DNA from: an uncultured Brevibacterium sp.
GTDB lineage: Bacteria; Actinomycetota; Actinomycetes; Actinomycetales; Brevibacteriaceae
Direction: 5' to 3'
DNA: 6,344 nt
Assembly: GCA_902489215.1 (NCBI GenBank)
Contig: CABTZE010000117.1
Coordinates: 1 to 6,344 of the forward strand
The translations under genes were made by a program, and so were the position numbers. Below the pieces are notes generated by a model, which saw only the letters and a list, made by a program, of their open reading frames with translations, made no database searches and was not told where the DNA came from. This document shows, piece by piece, positions 5,973-6,344 of this stretch (position 1 is its first letter; each line of letters opens with the position of its first letter).

Positions 5973-6344
5973 CGCCTGCGTCCCGGGAAAGGACTGACTC
6001 CTTCTGGCATGGGTGGAAGGCCTGCCACGGTCATGATGAGCTCGACCCACGCTTCAACGTGTTCGGAAATGTCTGCGGGATCCTCAAGCAGGGGAGTCCA
6101 CGATGCGCGCAGTTCAAGATCGACGGTTGTCGGGCGCTGCGCGAGGGTTCCGAAGCTTTCGGATATGACTTTTGTGGTGGTGCCGCCGACAGCTGTCACA
6201 TCGCAGTCACGCCCGTCCAGGGCGTCTGTCAGCCATGTCCACGCCACGTGGCCGAGCATCGGCTCGGCTGCCAGTTCGTCCTCGAGTTCCGCACGGATAT
6301 AGGACACGATGCGAAACGGTCCCTGCCATTCTTCTGGTGCTGCC
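5969..6344 (-). CDS. DUF3000 family protein, N-terminus cut by window edge
   Basis: The minus-strand frame is open from the window edge to TGA at 5969, giving 125 residues. A GTG at 6307 could be taken as a start, but the frame continues in good homologous sequence upstream (AAPEEWQGPFRIVSYIRAEL), so 6307 is an internal valine and the true start lies beyond 6344. Recognisable DUF3000 parts are EEWQGPFRIVSYIRAELEDE, AWTWLTDAL, LAQRPTTVDLELRASWTP and a final WVELIMTVAGLPP. The family is confined to actinobacteria as far as I know and has no established function. There are no membrane segments or signal peptide in the visible part. Its position immediately upstream of, and overlapping, the RNase D gene is conserved in actinobacteria to my recollection and suggests related work, possibly in RNA processing, but this is only guilt by association. 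Confidence 0.88.
   Translation of the reverse strand, partial: AAPEEWQGPFRIVSYIRAELEDELAAEPMLGHVAWTWLTDALDGRDCDVTAVGGTTTKVISESFGTLAQRPTTVDLELRASWTPLLEDPADISEHVEAWVELIMTVAGLPPMPEGVSPFPGRRR

Noticed and set aside
5973..6050. N-terminal extension of the RNase D protein to ATG 6050
   Set aside because: The extra 26 residues are read from inside the DUF3000 frame and look like out-of-frame translation. The ATGA overlap gives a natural start at 5972.
6305..6307. GTG 6307 as the start of the DUF3000 gene
   Set aside because: The frame continues upstream with conserved family sequence (EEWQGPFRIV), so the gene is cut by the window edge rather than starting here.
1..6344. CRISPR array, insertion sequence, tRNA/rRNA gene, toxin-antitoxin or defence cluster
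   Set aside because: No repeated spacer pattern, terminal inverted repeats with transposase, cloverleaf-like sequence or defence-type domain is visible. Nearly all the DNA is accounted for by ordinary chromosomal genes.

Overview
The window comes from a high-GC actinobacterial chromosome, by inference perhaps Micrococcales; genus is not decidable from the sequence. The evidence is GC-rich codons, frequent GTG starts, TANNNT-type -10 boxes, and the block dxs / RNase D-HRDC protein / DUF3000 protein, which is characteristic of actinobacteria. From memory, Mycobacterium tuberculosis carries the equivalents side by side in the same convergent layout (Rv2682c dxs1, Rv2681, Rv2680).

Layout. (1) 1-658, minus: a GAP/Sap-family (sulfolipid-1-addressing protein-like) polytopic membrane protein, cut at its C-terminus by the window edge. 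(2) 659-741: an AT-rich divergent control region with two 12-bp palindromes 22 bp apart, together forming an exact 14-bp inverted repeat, placed over both predicted promoters. (3) 742-1320, plus: a TetR-family regulator that appears to be translated from a leaderless mRNA. (4) 1321-2622, minus: a metabolite:H+ symporter (MHS) type MFS transporter whose stop codon directly abuts the tetR stop codon. (5) 2623-2760: a divergent promoter region. (6) 2761-4692, plus: dxs, 1-deoxy-D-xylulose-5-phosphate synthase, with its key residues intact. (7) 4693-4739: a short convergent gap with a weak hairpin. (8) 4740-5972, minus: a DEDDy exonuclease with an HRDC domain (RNase D family), whose ATG overlaps (9) the TGA of a DUF3000 protein (5969-6344, minus), which is cut at its N-terminus by the window edge.

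How they fit together. The GAP gene and tetR form a self-contained module: a TetR repressor next to a divergently transcribed membrane protein gene, with paired operators between them. The regulator probably represses itself and the GAP gene. dxs makes DXP, the entry metabolite of the MEP isoprenoid route and a precursor of thiamine and pyridoxal phosphate. The DUF3000-RNase D pair is a coupled operon facing dxs. The MFS gene lies between the two modules, and nothing in the sequence ties it functionally to either.

Overall this is an ordinary chromosomal region. I found no mobile element, CRISPR array, RNA gene or clear sign of a new defence or biosynthetic system. The most informative parts are the paired TetR operators with the leaderless tetR promoter, the zero-gap convergent stop codons, and corrected boundaries for four genes (GAP, MFS, RNase D and DUF3000).
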